DNA from: HyVt-477 sp965224605
GTDB lineage: Bacteria; Pseudomonadota; Gammaproteobacteria; Thiotrichales; Thiotrichaceae
Assembly (NCBI GenBank): GCA_965224605.1
Contig: CBDCZP010000009.1
Location: forward strand, 1 to 64,000
Direction: 5' to 3'
Length of the DNA: 64,000 bases
The notes under the pieces are model-generated. The model was given only the letters and a program-made list of their open reading frames with translations. It did no database searches and was not told the DNA's origin. Shown here in pieces: positions 55,348-63,299 of the stretch. The position numbers and the translations under genes were made by a program. The first letter of the stretch is position 1. Each line of letters opens with the position of its first letter.

Positions 55348-55983
55348 ATGGATCTAGTTAGTCTGCTCATCACCTTTATCGGGATCATTGTTCTACTCGG
55401 CCTGTTTATCATGAGCCGTCTTTATGACCAGTCGCCTGTAAAGCAATCCAAAAAATCCATCAAAATACCCAAATACACCGATACAACAGGCGAAGAATTA
55501 TCTTCAGTCAAAGCAGACTTTCCAGCACAGGGAAAAGGCAAACCGATTATCAATCCCTCTTTCGATCGAGCGCAGAACAATCAAAACACGCATTCTGCCG
55601 CCAGTAAAAATCAACACGTACTCTTTATCGCCTCACCTTCCTCAGAGTCTCTTGATGGCAATAAAATCATCGCCGCCATGCAAGCCAATAAACTAAAAAT
55701 AGGAATCAACGATATTTACCACTATTACGTTGAAGACGATAAAAGCTTATTCAGCATTGCCAACGGGGTTTCCCCCTGGACTCTTAAAGAATCCGACTTA
55801 GCAGACAAAACCGTACCCGGCTTATCAATGATCATGCAAATGCCTACCCTCATAGACAAACAAGAAGCTATTGAACTGTTTGTAGAGACGGGAAAAAAAC
55901 TTGCTAAGGACATAAAAGGTGAGTTGCAAAATACCCAACAACAAATCTTTCTGAAAACCGACAAAGAAGCCATGTTGCGGTAG
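55348..55983 (+). CDS. zipA: Cell division protein ZipA
   Basis: A 211-residue protein with N-terminal TM 'LLITFIGIIVLLGLFIMSRL', a short variable linker (much shorter than in E. coli) and the C-terminal ZipA domain from about residue 90 ('LFIASPSSESLDGNKIIAAM', 'HYYVEDDKSLFSIANGVSPW', 'GLSMIMQMPTLIDKQEAIEL'). It tethers FtsZ to the membrane. Follows smc by 37 bp, as in many gammaproteobacteria, but the usual third gene ligA is absent; a minus-strand gene follows. Confidence 0.92.
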   Translation: MDLVSLLITFIGIIVLLGLFIMSRLYDQSPVKQSKKSIKIPKYTDTTGEELSSVKADFPAQGKGKPIINPSFDRAQNNQNTHSAASKNQHVLFIASPSSESLDGNKIIAAMQANKLKIGINDIYHYYVEDDKSLFSIANGVSPWTLKESDLADKTVPGLSMIMQMPTLIDKQEAIELFVETGKKLAKDIKGELQNTQQQIFLKTDKEAMLR

Positions 55984-56057
55984 GCATTCCTTGGGCATAT
56001 GACCAAGGCAAGCACTCATTGGTTATGTCTACTCAATCAAATTGATCATCCTTTCTG

Positions 56058-57242
56058 CTAGTTCATAGGCACAATAAAAGAAAACTGTATGCCTTTATCA
56101 TCATGAAACTTGCCTCTTAATTCCGCCATTTTTTTTGTGGCAACATCCCGGCTTGCATAAGGCCCAACATATATTTTTTTGATTTTTGCACCCTTGATGC
56201 TTAGCTCTTTAGTGAAGGTTTTAAACCCACCCTGTTGCATTTCTGTGATCACGCCATTGACATAGGAGAAATCTTTAAAAGCCCCTACTTGAATAGCGAA
56301 ACCTTTACCAGTTTTACCAGTCGGCATAACGGGTGGTGTTTTAGCGACAGCAGGTTCACCAGAAACCGACTTTATTGGTTTCTCCATAACAATCACTTTG
56401 GGAACTTTTATGGTTAAGTTTTTACTATCATTCAACAACAACGACAAGCTTTCACCCTCCTGTACCGACCAATGACTCTGCTTCACCTGATTCGCCACAC
56501 ATGCCGTAGAACCAACAGCACTAGCGACCTTCTCCCACTGCTTATCAGACGTTGATACAGCGGACGTAGTCGACAAAAGCTGGGTACGATTAGCTTTCCA
56601 TGTCGTTAAAACAGGGCTAGTACCTGAACCTATTGACTGCAACGTTAAATGCAAATCATTGCCACGAAAACAAAACTTACCTATCCCTTCCTGCTGATAG
56701 TTTTTCTTGTTACCTTCTGGCAAATTTATTTCAAGCCAATTCAAACCATCCCGACTATAGAGCAGCAGTGGTTTTTTCCCCGAATCATTATATTGGGCAT
56801 GCATCCAGACACCGCTTTTATCCTGCTCGCCATCACGCATCAGCTGCCAAGGCTCACCCAGAAACGAGGAACCTATCACCCACTTCGCACTTTTCCCCGC
56901 TGAATCTACAACAACTGGCAAGGTTAAACCTCGGTGATAGCGTTCCTGACTATTTTTTAAAAAGAAAAACAACAAGATTTTATTTTTAGCCAACGGATAG
57001 GAACGGATCAGATGAAGCTGATCATTTGCTTTACATCCCTGTTTTGAATCTTTTGCCAATAACAGACCACGGCAGATTTCAGCCTGAACAGAAAGAGGGA
57101 TCGTGTAGATTTTTGAAACAGGCTTTTCCGCAAAAACAGAAGGGCTGAACAAGAAGATAGGAGTGATAGATGCAACTATAAGAAAAGTCAGCGCTAAATA
57201 TCTAAGGCTTGGGTAAGTTTTATTCAATACATGAGTCAACAT
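56058..57242 (-). CDS. Secreted SPOR domain protein of unknown function
   Basis: A 394-residue protein with a signal peptide (hydrophobic core 'LALTFLIVASITPIFLF', cut near FAEK). The body resembles a beta-rich sialidase- or propeller-like domain ('WQLMRDGEQDKSGVWMHAQY', 'LLLYSRDGLNWLEINLPEG'). The C-terminal SPOR domain (about residues 312-392) reads 'FAIQVGAFKDFSYVNGVITE' and 'KIYVGPYASRDVATKKMAEL'. The combination suggests a septal-glycan-binding envelope protein. Function of the central part unknown. Confidence 0.8.
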   Translation of the reverse strand: MLTHVLNKTYPSLRYLALTFLIVASITPIFLFSPSVFAEKPVSKIYTIPLSVQAEICRGLLLAKDSKQGCKANDQLHLIRSYPLAKNKILLFFFLKNSQERYHRGLTLPVVVDSAGKSAKWVIGSSFLGEPWQLMRDGEQDKSGVWMHAQYNDSGKKPLLLYSRDGLNWLEINLPEGNKKNYQQEGIGKFCFRGNDLHLTLQSIGSGTSPVLTTWKANRTQLLSTTSAVSTSDKQWEKVASAVGSTACVANQVKQSHWSVQEGESLSLLLNDSKNLTIKVPKVIVMEKPIKSVSGEPAVAKTPPVMPTGKTGKGFAIQVGAFKDFSYVNGVITEMQQGGFKTFTKELSIKGAKIKKIYVGPYASRDVATKKMAELRGKFHDDKGIQFSFIVPMN

Positions 57243-57309
57243 AATATCTGATCCTTCAGCTGAATGTTTTCATCAAGGATACAGCGATACGCTTGCGTTT
57301 CATAATCAA

Positions 57310-57342
57310 GGCTAATTCCCACGCAGCGCTTGGGAACTAGCC
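57310..57342. repeat. Family-3 hairpin
   Basis: GGCTAATTCCCACGCAGCGC...TTGGGAACTAGCC inverted repeat, downstream of brnA on its strand; may end the brnA transcript. Same arms as at 58148, 58581 and 63228. Confidence 0.75.
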
Positions 57343-57366
57343 GAACACCTGACGAGGTTGCAGGAT

Positions 57367-57636
57367 CTATGTTTCTTTGATTACATCGCGTACACTGCGT
57401 GAATCCTTCATGAAAGATTCACGCAGTATATCATTTAGCATTGTTTGCCAACCTTTCCCACTTGCTTTGAAAGCTTCAACAATATCTTCATCAAGACGAA
57501 TACTAATAGCTACCTTAGTTGGGTTTTTTTGTAAACCACGAGTGCGTTTGTAAGCTTTAAAATGTTTCCCGACATCCGCTTTACCCAATGTATCCAGGTC
57601 ATAATGGGTTTCCATTTTATCTTTTGTAATGTTCAT
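57367..57636 (-). CDS. brnA: BrnA-type antitoxin (orphaned)
   Basis: 89 residues from the ATG at 57636, which has AGAGG 7 bp upstream; the longer in-frame reading to 57693 would run through the brnT tail. The C-terminal ribbon-helix-helix 'VAISIRLDEDIVEAFKASGK' followed by 'GWQTMLNDILRESF' is the BrnA signature. BrnA neutralises and represses the BrnT ribonuclease. The start overlaps the brnT remnant by 20 bp, as in intact brnTA operons. The antitoxin frame looks complete while its toxin is broken. Confidence 0.88.
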   Translation of the reverse strand: MNITKDKMETHYDLDTLGKADVGKHFKAYKRTRGLQKNPTKVAISIRLDEDIVEAFKASGKGWQTMLNDILRESFMKDSRSVRDVIKET

Positions 57637-57711
57637 ATTGATACCTCTCTGTTTTATCCATCTTCTTCGCACCAATGATACGCACAGCATCATTGGTCTC
57701 TGTATGCCATA

Positions 57712-57907
57712 CAGGGCTGTTCAATGCTAGCTCTTTTGTACAAAATACTATTGAATCTTCATATGATGGGTAGGTCGGATAAGGAACGCCATCCGACAAG
57801 ATATTGAATTTAATGTGTTTGTCGGATGGCGCTATCGCTTATTCGACCTACCAAAAATGCAAATTGGTTATTCATTGTATGAGAAAAATTAGCATTGAAC
57901 AGCCCTG
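57712..57907. mobile_element. MITE-like element with 18-bp TIRs and 10-bp target duplication
   Basis: Ends are CAGGGCTGTTCAATGCTA (57712-57729) and its exact inverse (57890-57907). Direct repeats GTATGCCATA flank it at 57702-57711 and 57908-57917. No transposase. A family-2 REP-like unit occupies the middle (57770-57851). Deleting the element and one flank rejoins the brnT reading frame exactly. Confidence 0.92.
57770..57851 (+). repeat. Family-2 REP-like repeat inside the MITE
   Basis: GTAGGTCGGATAAGGAACGC ... GCTTATTCGACCTAC, 82 bp, same unit as at 45794, 51068 and 63101. Confidence 0.88.
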
Positions 57908-58147
57908 GTATGCCATACCACAAGGTACTTACCTTCTTCTGATATACCGAAGGTCAACCAGCGGTCTTCATCGTCTGAATGATTTGTATCATAGAATGTA
58001 AGTGCTAGAGGGGTCACCAAATACAGTTTTTGCTTCAGTAAAATCAACGTCATGTTTTGTCAAATTAATGGCGGCTTTGTTTGGATCGAAGTTGAATTTA
58101 ATTTCTTTATTGTATATACAATATACAGTATTGGCAAGTACGTTTAT

Positions 58148-58230
58148 GCTAGTTCCCACGCGCTGCGTGGTAATTCAGTAATGACGCGCCAGCGTTGTGA
58201 ATATAACGCTGGCGCGTGGGAGCCAGGAGC
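58148..58230. repeat. Family-3 compound hairpin element
   Basis: GCTAGTTCCCACGCGCTGCG followed by an inner palindrome TGACGCGCCAGCGTT / AACGCTGGCGCG and the closing GGGAGCCAGGAGC. Lies just upstream of the brnT remnant start and directly against the DUF2442 remnant. Confidence 0.8.
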
Positions 58231-58232
58231 TG

Positions 58233-58505
58233 TCAAGCCATTTCTACTGACAATAGTGGAAAGCGATCTGGGTGTTCAATAGACTCTATGCTTAAATCAA
58301 CATCAATGTCAGGCCAATAGAAATGACCAGGAGCTTGTTCTTCTACGTTAATAATTGTTTTGACGGTTTGATCTTTAAACCAAGGAAAATCAGCATAGGA
58401 CATAAAATATGCTCCAGCTTGGGTTCTAACCAGAACTTTGCCTCACCATCTCCTGAAGTAATGTGTACATGTATCCGCGATTCTTCGCGAGAAAAAAAAT
58501 TTATG
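58233..58505 (-). pseudogene. DUF4160 / DUF2442 remnant pair
   Basis: On the minus strand from about 58505 one frame reads 'FFSREESRIHVHITSGDGEA' then 'KFWLEP', the DUF4160 core, without a proper start or C-terminal half. From about 58410 the next frame reads 'AYFMSYADFPWFKDQTVKTI' then 'INVEEQAPGHFYWPDIDVDL' and 'SIEHPDRFPL', the DUF2442 pattern, ending at a stop at 58233. The two families usually occur as adjacent small genes, possibly toxin-antitoxin-like. Here a deletion has joined the fragments out of frame. Confidence 0.7.
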
Positions 58506-58580
58506 CTAGTTCCCAACATCGGCTGGATTATGCCCGCAGCCAAGGGAATAAGAGAGTCAAGTGTCAGTGTAAAAACTTAA

Positions 58581-58690
58581 GCTAGTTCCCACGCGCTGCG
58601 TGGTAATTCAGTTATGACGCGCCAGCGTTAATGTGAATAATAACGCTGGCGCATTTAGCATTGGCTCTCCACGCAGCGCGGGGAGCTAGG
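58581..58690. repeat. Family-3 compound hairpin element
   Basis: GCTAGTTCCCACGCGCTGCG, inner TGACGCGCCAGCGTTA / TAACGCTGGCGC palindrome, then CTCCACGCAGCGCGGGGAGC. Longer relative of 58148-58230; a partial end (GCTAGTTCCCAACATCGG) is at 58505-58522. Confidence 0.8.
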
Positions 58691-58726
58691 AGTTAGAAGT
58701 GTTTTGATGACACTATTGCGAAAATA

Positions 58727-58753
58727 AAAATGCCCGAATAAATCGGGCATTTT
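58727..58753 (-). terminator. Intrinsic terminator of the di-haem peroxidase gene
   Basis: AAAATGCCCGA-ATAAA-TCGGGCATTTT, perfect 11-bp stem, with a U-rich run on the minus strand. It lies 21 bp after the stop at 58774 and could work on both strands. Confidence 0.9.
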
Positions 58754-58773
58754 ATTACTACGCTAAAAGATAG

Positions 58774-60240
58774 TTAGCGATCAGATAAAGTTTTCATGAA
58801 ATTAATAACATCAGTTTTATCTTGTGCTGTTGCAAAAAAATCATCGCGTGTATATTGAACAAAAACAGTCTCCTGAACTTCTGCAACTCTATTAACTGCT
58901 AATGTGGCGTTGTAAAAATCAACCACTTCAAGCAATGTAGCAAAGGCACCATTGTGCATGTAAGGCGCTGTTTCAGCAATATTACGTAACCCTGGTACTT
59001 TAAAGCGACCTCTGTTGACACCAGGAGGACTAACTGAATGAGGTCCCTGCGTAGCATCCTCTGGTGCAGAACCCGCGCCAAAGTCTCTAAAGTTAGAATC
59101 AGCTACCAATAGCGGATTACCTGCCTGACTGGGTACACCAATATTTTCGTATTCAAAATTGGTAAACATTTGCGCGCCTAATAAATCATCAGGAGTAAAA
59201 TGGCAATCAGTACAACCACCAGCTCTAAACAATCTCTCACCATTAGCTTCACTGGTAGTAAATGTTTCTGTGCCAGCTTGCACCGCATCCCATTTAGAGG
59301 TGAATGGGGAGAATATTTGGGTACGCTCAAATGCAGCAATCGCTTCTGATAGTTGTACAAAAGCAGTTTCTACATTATCAAGTGAGTTTGCACCGAATTC
59401 AGTCTCAAATTCACCCGAATATGTCGCAGCCTTTATCTTATTAATTACCGTCGCTTTGTCAGGATTGCCCATCTCTACTGTATCCAAAAAGGGTTGTCTT
59501 GCCTGTTCTTCAAGTGATTCTGTACGACCATCCCAGAACTGTCCACCGACTAGCTTACCGCCCAGTCTGGTAAATTGATTGGGGATATGAGCGGTGTAAC
59601 TTGTTGTGGGTGAATTTCGTCCACCAAAGTCAGCAGAATCAGCACCCTGCGAAGTCGTATTGTTTCCACGTGTATCATGAAAGCCACTACCCACAGTAAG
59701 ATCATGGCATGTAGCACAGGACTGACCGACAGGTGTTGATAGGTTTATATCAGTAAAAATTTTCTCACCTAATGCAGCCAGCGCACTTTGTGGTGTGCCG
59801 GCAGCTACTTTTACCCCGACTCTTGCACTATTGCCAATATCCTGACCATTGACTAAACCCGTGAACGTAACAGCGGATGTATTAGCATTTGGGGTAAATG
59901 TTGCTGTAAACCTTCCATTGCCTTGATTGGTAAGTGGCAGTGTACCGCCTGTTGATGGGTTTAGAACAACAGTATCCCCAGCATTTGGGTTGGTAATTTG
60001 AATAGTAATAGTCGTACTGCCCCCAGCGCTTTGATCAACAAAAGTACTAGCTGCGTTAATAGTACCTCTACTTGATGTTGGAGTTGGAGTTGGAGTTGGA
60101 GTTGGAGTTGGAGTTGGAGTTGGAGTTGGAGTTGGAGTTGGAGTTGGAGTTGGAGTTGGTGTTGGTGTTCCTCCACCACCACCGCCACAAGCTGTTAACC
60201 CCAAAACTATTGAAAGGACTAATAGTTGTTTTTTATACAT
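58774..60240 (-). CDS. Di-haem cytochrome c peroxidase-type lipoprotein
   Basis: A 488-residue lipoprotein (lipobox LTAC, Cys18) with GAGG before the ATG. A Gly run is followed by about 15 Thr-Pro pairs from a hexanucleotide repeat, then an Ig-like beta domain ('AGGSTTITIQITNPNAGDTV'), then the CCP fold: haem site 1 CATCH near residue 174, 'GRNSPTTSYTAHIPNQFTRL', 'LGGKLVGGQFWDGRTESLEE', haem site 2 CTDCH near residue 343, and 'RFKVPGLRNIAETAPYMHNG'. The family reduces H2O2 or oxidises substrates in the periplasm; the linker suggests surface display. It lies downstream of the 60381-62222 lipoprotein gene but behind a terminator. Confidence 0.92.
   Translation of the reverse strand: MYKKQLLVLSIVLGLTACGGGGGGTPTPTPTPTPTPTPTPTPTPTPTPTPTPTPTSSRGTINAASTFVDQSAGGSTTITIQITNPNAGDTVVLNPSTGGTLPLTNQGNGRFTATFTPNANTSAVTFTGLVNGQDIGNSARVGVKVAAGTPQSALAALGEKIFTDINLSTPVGQSCATCHDLTVGSGFHDTRGNNTTSQGADSADFGGRNSPTTSYTAHIPNQFTRLGGKLVGGQFWDGRTESLEEQARQPFLDTVEMGNPDKATVINKIKAATYSGEFETEFGANSLDNVETAFVQLSEAIAAFERTQIFSPFTSKWDAVQAGTETFTTSEANGERLFRAGGCTDCHFTPDDLLGAQMFTNFEYENIGVPSQAGNPLLVADSNFRDFGAGSAPEDATQGPHSVSPPGVNRGRFKVPGLRNIAETAPYMHNGAFATLLEVVDFYNATLAVNRVAEVQETVFVQYTRDDFFATAQDKTDVINFMKTLSDR
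60080..60157 (-). repeat. Hexanucleotide microsatellite GGAGTT x13 (Thr-Pro linker)
   Basis: Thirteen perfect GGAGTT units, then GGTGTT variants, encode the Thr-Pro linker of the di-haem peroxidase lipoprotein. A 6-bp unit keeps the frame when the copy number changes. Confidence 0.95.
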
Positions 60241-60325
60241 TTTAGATTTCCTCTAAGTTGTTTTTCAAATCAATTTCTGTTGATTAATGTCAAGTTCAAA
60301 ATAGCATAAAATCTTTAAAAAAAAA

Positions 60326-60347
60326 AGGGGCGTCAAAAGACGCCCCT
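60326..60347 (-). terminator. Intrinsic terminator after the 613-residue lipoprotein gene
   Basis: AGGGGCGTC-AAAA-GACGCCCCT, perfect 9-bp stem. On the minus strand it is followed by ten T residues. It separates 60381-62222 from the downstream peroxidase gene, whose promoter must lie in 60241-60325. Confidence 0.93.
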
Positions 60348-60380
60348 CATATTAAAAGTCAATATGACTTCATTTTTTCA

Positions 60381-62222
60381 TTACTTTCTACGTGTTGATG
60401 CGCCATGTATATCTGCACGTTCTGCACCGACGTAGTTCGCGCCACCCGCAAAGTTAGGTGGAGTCGCATCATCAGTAGTGTTACTAGCACGCAATACTGA
60501 AACTAGTTTACCTGATGCACCGCCATCGGTTAGCTCAATCATGCCAACACCCGGACAACTACCTTGACCACCGTGATTAACAGTAACTGGCGTAGGTCCA
60601 CGAAGTGCAACTACGATGTACTTACCGTCTGGAGTAACACCCATAAGATCAGGAGCAGGGTCATTCGTTACTAAGGCGTTACCACTAGATACCGTAGCAC
60701 CATCTGTTACACCAGCAGCTTCACAAGGTCCAGCCGTACCAGCACGACCACTTTGACCGTCTGCAGAAACCAAATCATATCCACCTACACGCTGTAGCGT
60801 CTGAGTACTGAAAACATCCATCGTATTCTGGATACGATCAACCACATGAACATATCTATCATCCAGTGTCTCAATCATGCCGTGTCCATCACGACGGGTT
60901 GTTATCCCAGGAACCTGCCCAGTAAGGTTATCCGCCGGTGCATTAGTTGCACTTCCATCAGGATTTAATACATTCCCAGAAGGAGCAGTATTATTTGGAT
61001 CCTTAAACACTGTATTTATGGGTGGGAAGTTCTGAGCCAACAAAGTGCCATTAGCAGCAGCTTGAGAGATGATAGTGTCATTCACAGTGTAAACCGTAAA
61101 GGTTGAACGTGGAGCACCTGCACCAACAGCTGAAACACCACCATCAAGCCATACGTTATCACCTACATGAACACCACCACAGCCAGCACCATTAACTGAA
61201 TTATTGCCATATTCAGCAACTAGTTTCATAGGAGTCGCGTTAGTATCAACTACTAACATACCACCAGCACCAAAGGTTAAGTAACCCATACCTGTGTCAG
61301 ATACGATAGGACAAATGATTACGCCACCAGGACGTCCACCTTGTGCACCATCAAGAATTCCAGCAGCACATGCTCCATTTTCTTTACAAACACCATTAGG
61401 CGTAGTGTCGCCAAATGCAGCAGCAGAATACGCACCTGAAACCGTACTAATAAGCGCGTTACCGTTTGCGTTTGTTCCTGAATAAGCATGAGAATTTTCT
61501 AAAACAGGAGCTTTTGCACCAGCTGCAGCACTAAATGCTGCGGCACGATTCAAATCAGCGCCTGTTATTGTTCCTGATGCATCACGAGTGATATCAACAC
61601 GTTCAATAATACGTCCGTGAAGGTTAGCAACGAACAATGCGCTACCGTCTTTATTCCAGAACGACATATGTACCGAACGACCACCTGCAGAAGCACCGGA
61701 CATAGACACTTGCCACAAAGCAATAGCTTCTTTGGTATTGCCATCCATAATGCCAACAAAACCACCCGCACCACCAGTAAGGAACATGTTGACGTTCATG
61801 TACTTACCTTGTGGATCAGATAGGCTGCCGTGCATACGTGCAAAGCCCGCTCCAAATGCAGTTGCTAATGTTTTACCATTTTCATCGGTTAGCGTGCCAG
61901 GAAACACATCTTCCATTGCACAAGGTCCAGCACCTGCAACGTTTGCATCCGCACCACAACCCATTGGCGTAGCAGTTGCACCACCAGCGATTTGAGCTTC
62001 TACATCAGCACTATCCCAGATATACATTGAGCTACCTTGTGTACCAATAGCTGCTGCACCTGCTTTAGAGTTTGACTGGTCAGTACCCCAGACTTCATAG
62101 GCAGTTGTACCTACTGCTGTATTGGTTGAACTATCACCATCACAACCGGCTAGAAATCCTGCACTAGCTATGGCTACTGAAAGTGAAACCGCTTTAAATA
62201 CGGCTGTTTTCCTTTTATTCAT
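60381..62222 (-). CDS. Large secreted lipoprotein, probable beta-propeller
   Basis: A 613-residue protein: lipobox FLAGC (Cys27), GGAGG 9 bp before the ATG. The mature part is Gly/Ala/Asn-rich with repeated strand phrases of propeller type ('GGRSVHMSFWNKDGSALFVA' then 'NLHGRIIERVDITRDASG', 'DDRYVHVVDRIQNTMDVFST', 'DLMGVTPDGKYIVVALRG'). Several Cys occur in pairs likely to form disulfides. There is no CxxCH haem site (CGGVH is not one). Strong ribosome site and terminator suggest high expression. It may work with the neighbouring di-haem peroxidase; function unknown. Confidence 0.8.
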   Translation of the reverse strand: MNKRKTAVFKAVSLSVAIASAGFLAGCDGDSSTNTAVGTTAYEVWGTDQSNSKAGAAAIGTQGSSMYIWDSADVEAQIAGGATATPMGCGADANVAGAGPCAMEDVFPGTLTDENGKTLATAFGAGFARMHGSLSDPQGKYMNVNMFLTGGAGGFVGIMDGNTKEAIALWQVSMSGASAGGRSVHMSFWNKDGSALFVANLHGRIIERVDITRDASGTITGADLNRAAAFSAAAGAKAPVLENSHAYSGTNANGNALISTVSGAYSAAAFGDTTPNGVCKENGACAAGILDGAQGGRPGGVIICPIVSDTGMGYLTFGAGGMLVVDTNATPMKLVAEYGNNSVNGAGCGGVHVGDNVWLDGGVSAVGAGAPRSTFTVYTVNDTIISQAAANGTLLAQNFPPINTVFKDPNNTAPSGNVLNPDGSATNAPADNLTGQVPGITTRRDGHGMIETLDDRYVHVVDRIQNTMDVFSTQTLQRVGGYDLVSADGQSGRAGTAGPCEAAGVTDGATVSSGNALVTNDPAPDLMGVTPDGKYIVVALRGPTPVTVNHGGQGSCPGVGMIELTDGGASGKLVSVLRASNTTDDATPPNFAGGANYVGAERADIHGASTRRK

Positions 62223-62947
62223 TTTGAATATCCTCCAAGTTTAAAAGACAGATGCACTGATTAATATGAATCGCACAGCTTCTCTGGGTAATTTAGCTTA
62301 TTAATAAGCCAGTTTTTTTCATGTTTTGAAATCGTTTGTAGTTTGTTGCTTTCATCTTTACCTTATTTGCTTTTAAGGCTTTATAGATTATGTGAAAGAC
62401 TCTATGTGTATTTTTTGGTTTGTTCGATGCTAAACAGGGTAAATGACATAAAGTGATAGTAGGATTTAAGGTTGGCTTAAAATCTACATTGACAGCCCTT
62501 TTTAAGAGGTTTTTAGTGTTATTGAAATTAATGTTTACCAATTCTCTTCCTGATTACCCGTTTCCTGATTTAGCCTTACCAGGATTCTTTGTATGTGTTT
62601 TATTTGTATAGATAAGGCGTGTATTAAAAATACTACTTGAACACTCCATAACCACTACTTGATCTATACAAGCTGTGCTTAAGCACCTTTGATAGGCAAG
62701 ATAATGCCGTTAATTTTGATTGTTGTCAATTAAAGGTAAAAATAAGTATCTATAAAACAACATGTTAGATAATTATAATATAATAATACTATTATGAACT
62801 GCTGGTGAATCCTTCTACAACAGGGTCGTGAAGTAGAGAAATCAATTGCTTTACAAGGATTATGCTCGTTGTATGGATACGATGACTCTGCCTTATATCC
62901 TAATCTTAGGAGGGCTTTGTAAAAGTAATATTTTTGCGACATCTTCC

Positions 62948-62995
62948 AAATGAGGTTTTTATGAATACTTGCACAACCTCTTCAGGCTCACTTCC
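62948..62995 (+). repeat. Right half of a family-1 element
   Basis: AAATGAGGTTTTTATGAATA then CTTGCACAACCTCTTCAGGC and TCACTTCC match the right end of copy B, without core or left arm. Confidence 0.75.
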
Positions 62996-63084
62996 GGAAG
63001 TAGCTAATACCCCTGTTTCCTTTGCCATCAGGCTATTTTTTATTGCTAGTTTTAGTTAAACTTCGTATGGAATTAGAGTAAGAG

Positions 63085-63217
63085 CCAAAGGTACATATCT
63101 GTAGGTCGGATAAGGAACGCCATCCGGCAAGATGTGAATTACATGATTTTGTCGGATGACGTTCCTTATCCGACCTACATTTATCGTTTGCGACACCCTC
63201 TAGCTAGGGAGAGGGCG
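63085..63217 (-). repeat. Family-2 REP-like element with outer arms
   Basis: Core 63101-63178, GTAGGTCGGATAAGGAACGC ... CTTATCCGACCTAC. Its flanks AAAGGTACATATCT and TTTATCGTTTGCGACACCCT mirror, in inverse order, those of the 45751-45931 copy, so it is the same larger element in opposite orientation. Confidence 0.85.
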
Positions 63218-63227
63218 CTTAACTTTG

Positions 63228-63257
63228 CTAGTTCCCATGCGCTGCGTGGGAACTAGA
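63228..63257. repeat. Family-3 hairpin, simple form
   Basis: GCTAGTTCCCATGCGCTGCG-TGGGAACTAG, a near-perfect inverted repeat just downstream of the acyltransferase gene stop at 63300. Confidence 0.85.
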
Positions 63258-63299
63258 ATTATTAGTTAAACTTAGTGTTTAATGACTAGCGCATTTTGA

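Larger units (their letters stand above)
57617..58117 (-). pseudogene. brnT: brnT toxin, disrupted by frameshift and element insertion
   Basis: Reading the minus strand from about 58117, 'EIKFNFDPNKAAINLTKHDV' and 'DFTEAKTVFGDP' match the BrnT N-terminus. One extra base near 58009 (in CTAGAGGGG) shifts the frame. The next frame gives 'LALTFYDTNHSDDEDRWLTF' and 'GISEEGKYLVVWHT'. Then a 196-bp insertion interrupts, after which 'ETNDAVRIIGAKKMDKTERY' and 'QYEHYKR' complete the protein. No ATG/GTG/TTG start is visible in frame near 58117; ATA stands where a start might have been. BrnT is a RelE-like ribonuclease; this copy cannot be made intact. Confidence 0.9.
62223..63299. other. 1.1-kb gene-free region with repeat remnants
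   Basis: No convincing gene on either strand; two short minus-strand readings (62293-62541, 62730-62942) have no recognisable features. It contains the promoter side of the 613-residue lipoprotein gene, a half family-1 element at 62948-62995, a family-2 element at 63085-63217 and a family-3 hairpin at 63228-63257. Confidence 0.6.

Noticed and set aside
60158..60188. Poly-Gly/Thr-Pro run as sequencing artefact
   Set aside because: The 6-bp units are perfect and in frame, and the lipobox and downstream domains remain in one frame, so a real repeat is more likely.
62293..62541. 82-residue minus-strand reading frame
   Set aside because: No ribosome site, domain, signal peptide or conserved pattern; lies in AT-rich repeat-laden intergenic DNA.
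62730..62942. 70-residue minus-strand reading frame
   Set aside because: Composition looks random (many Tyr, Phe, Cys) and no start context supports it.
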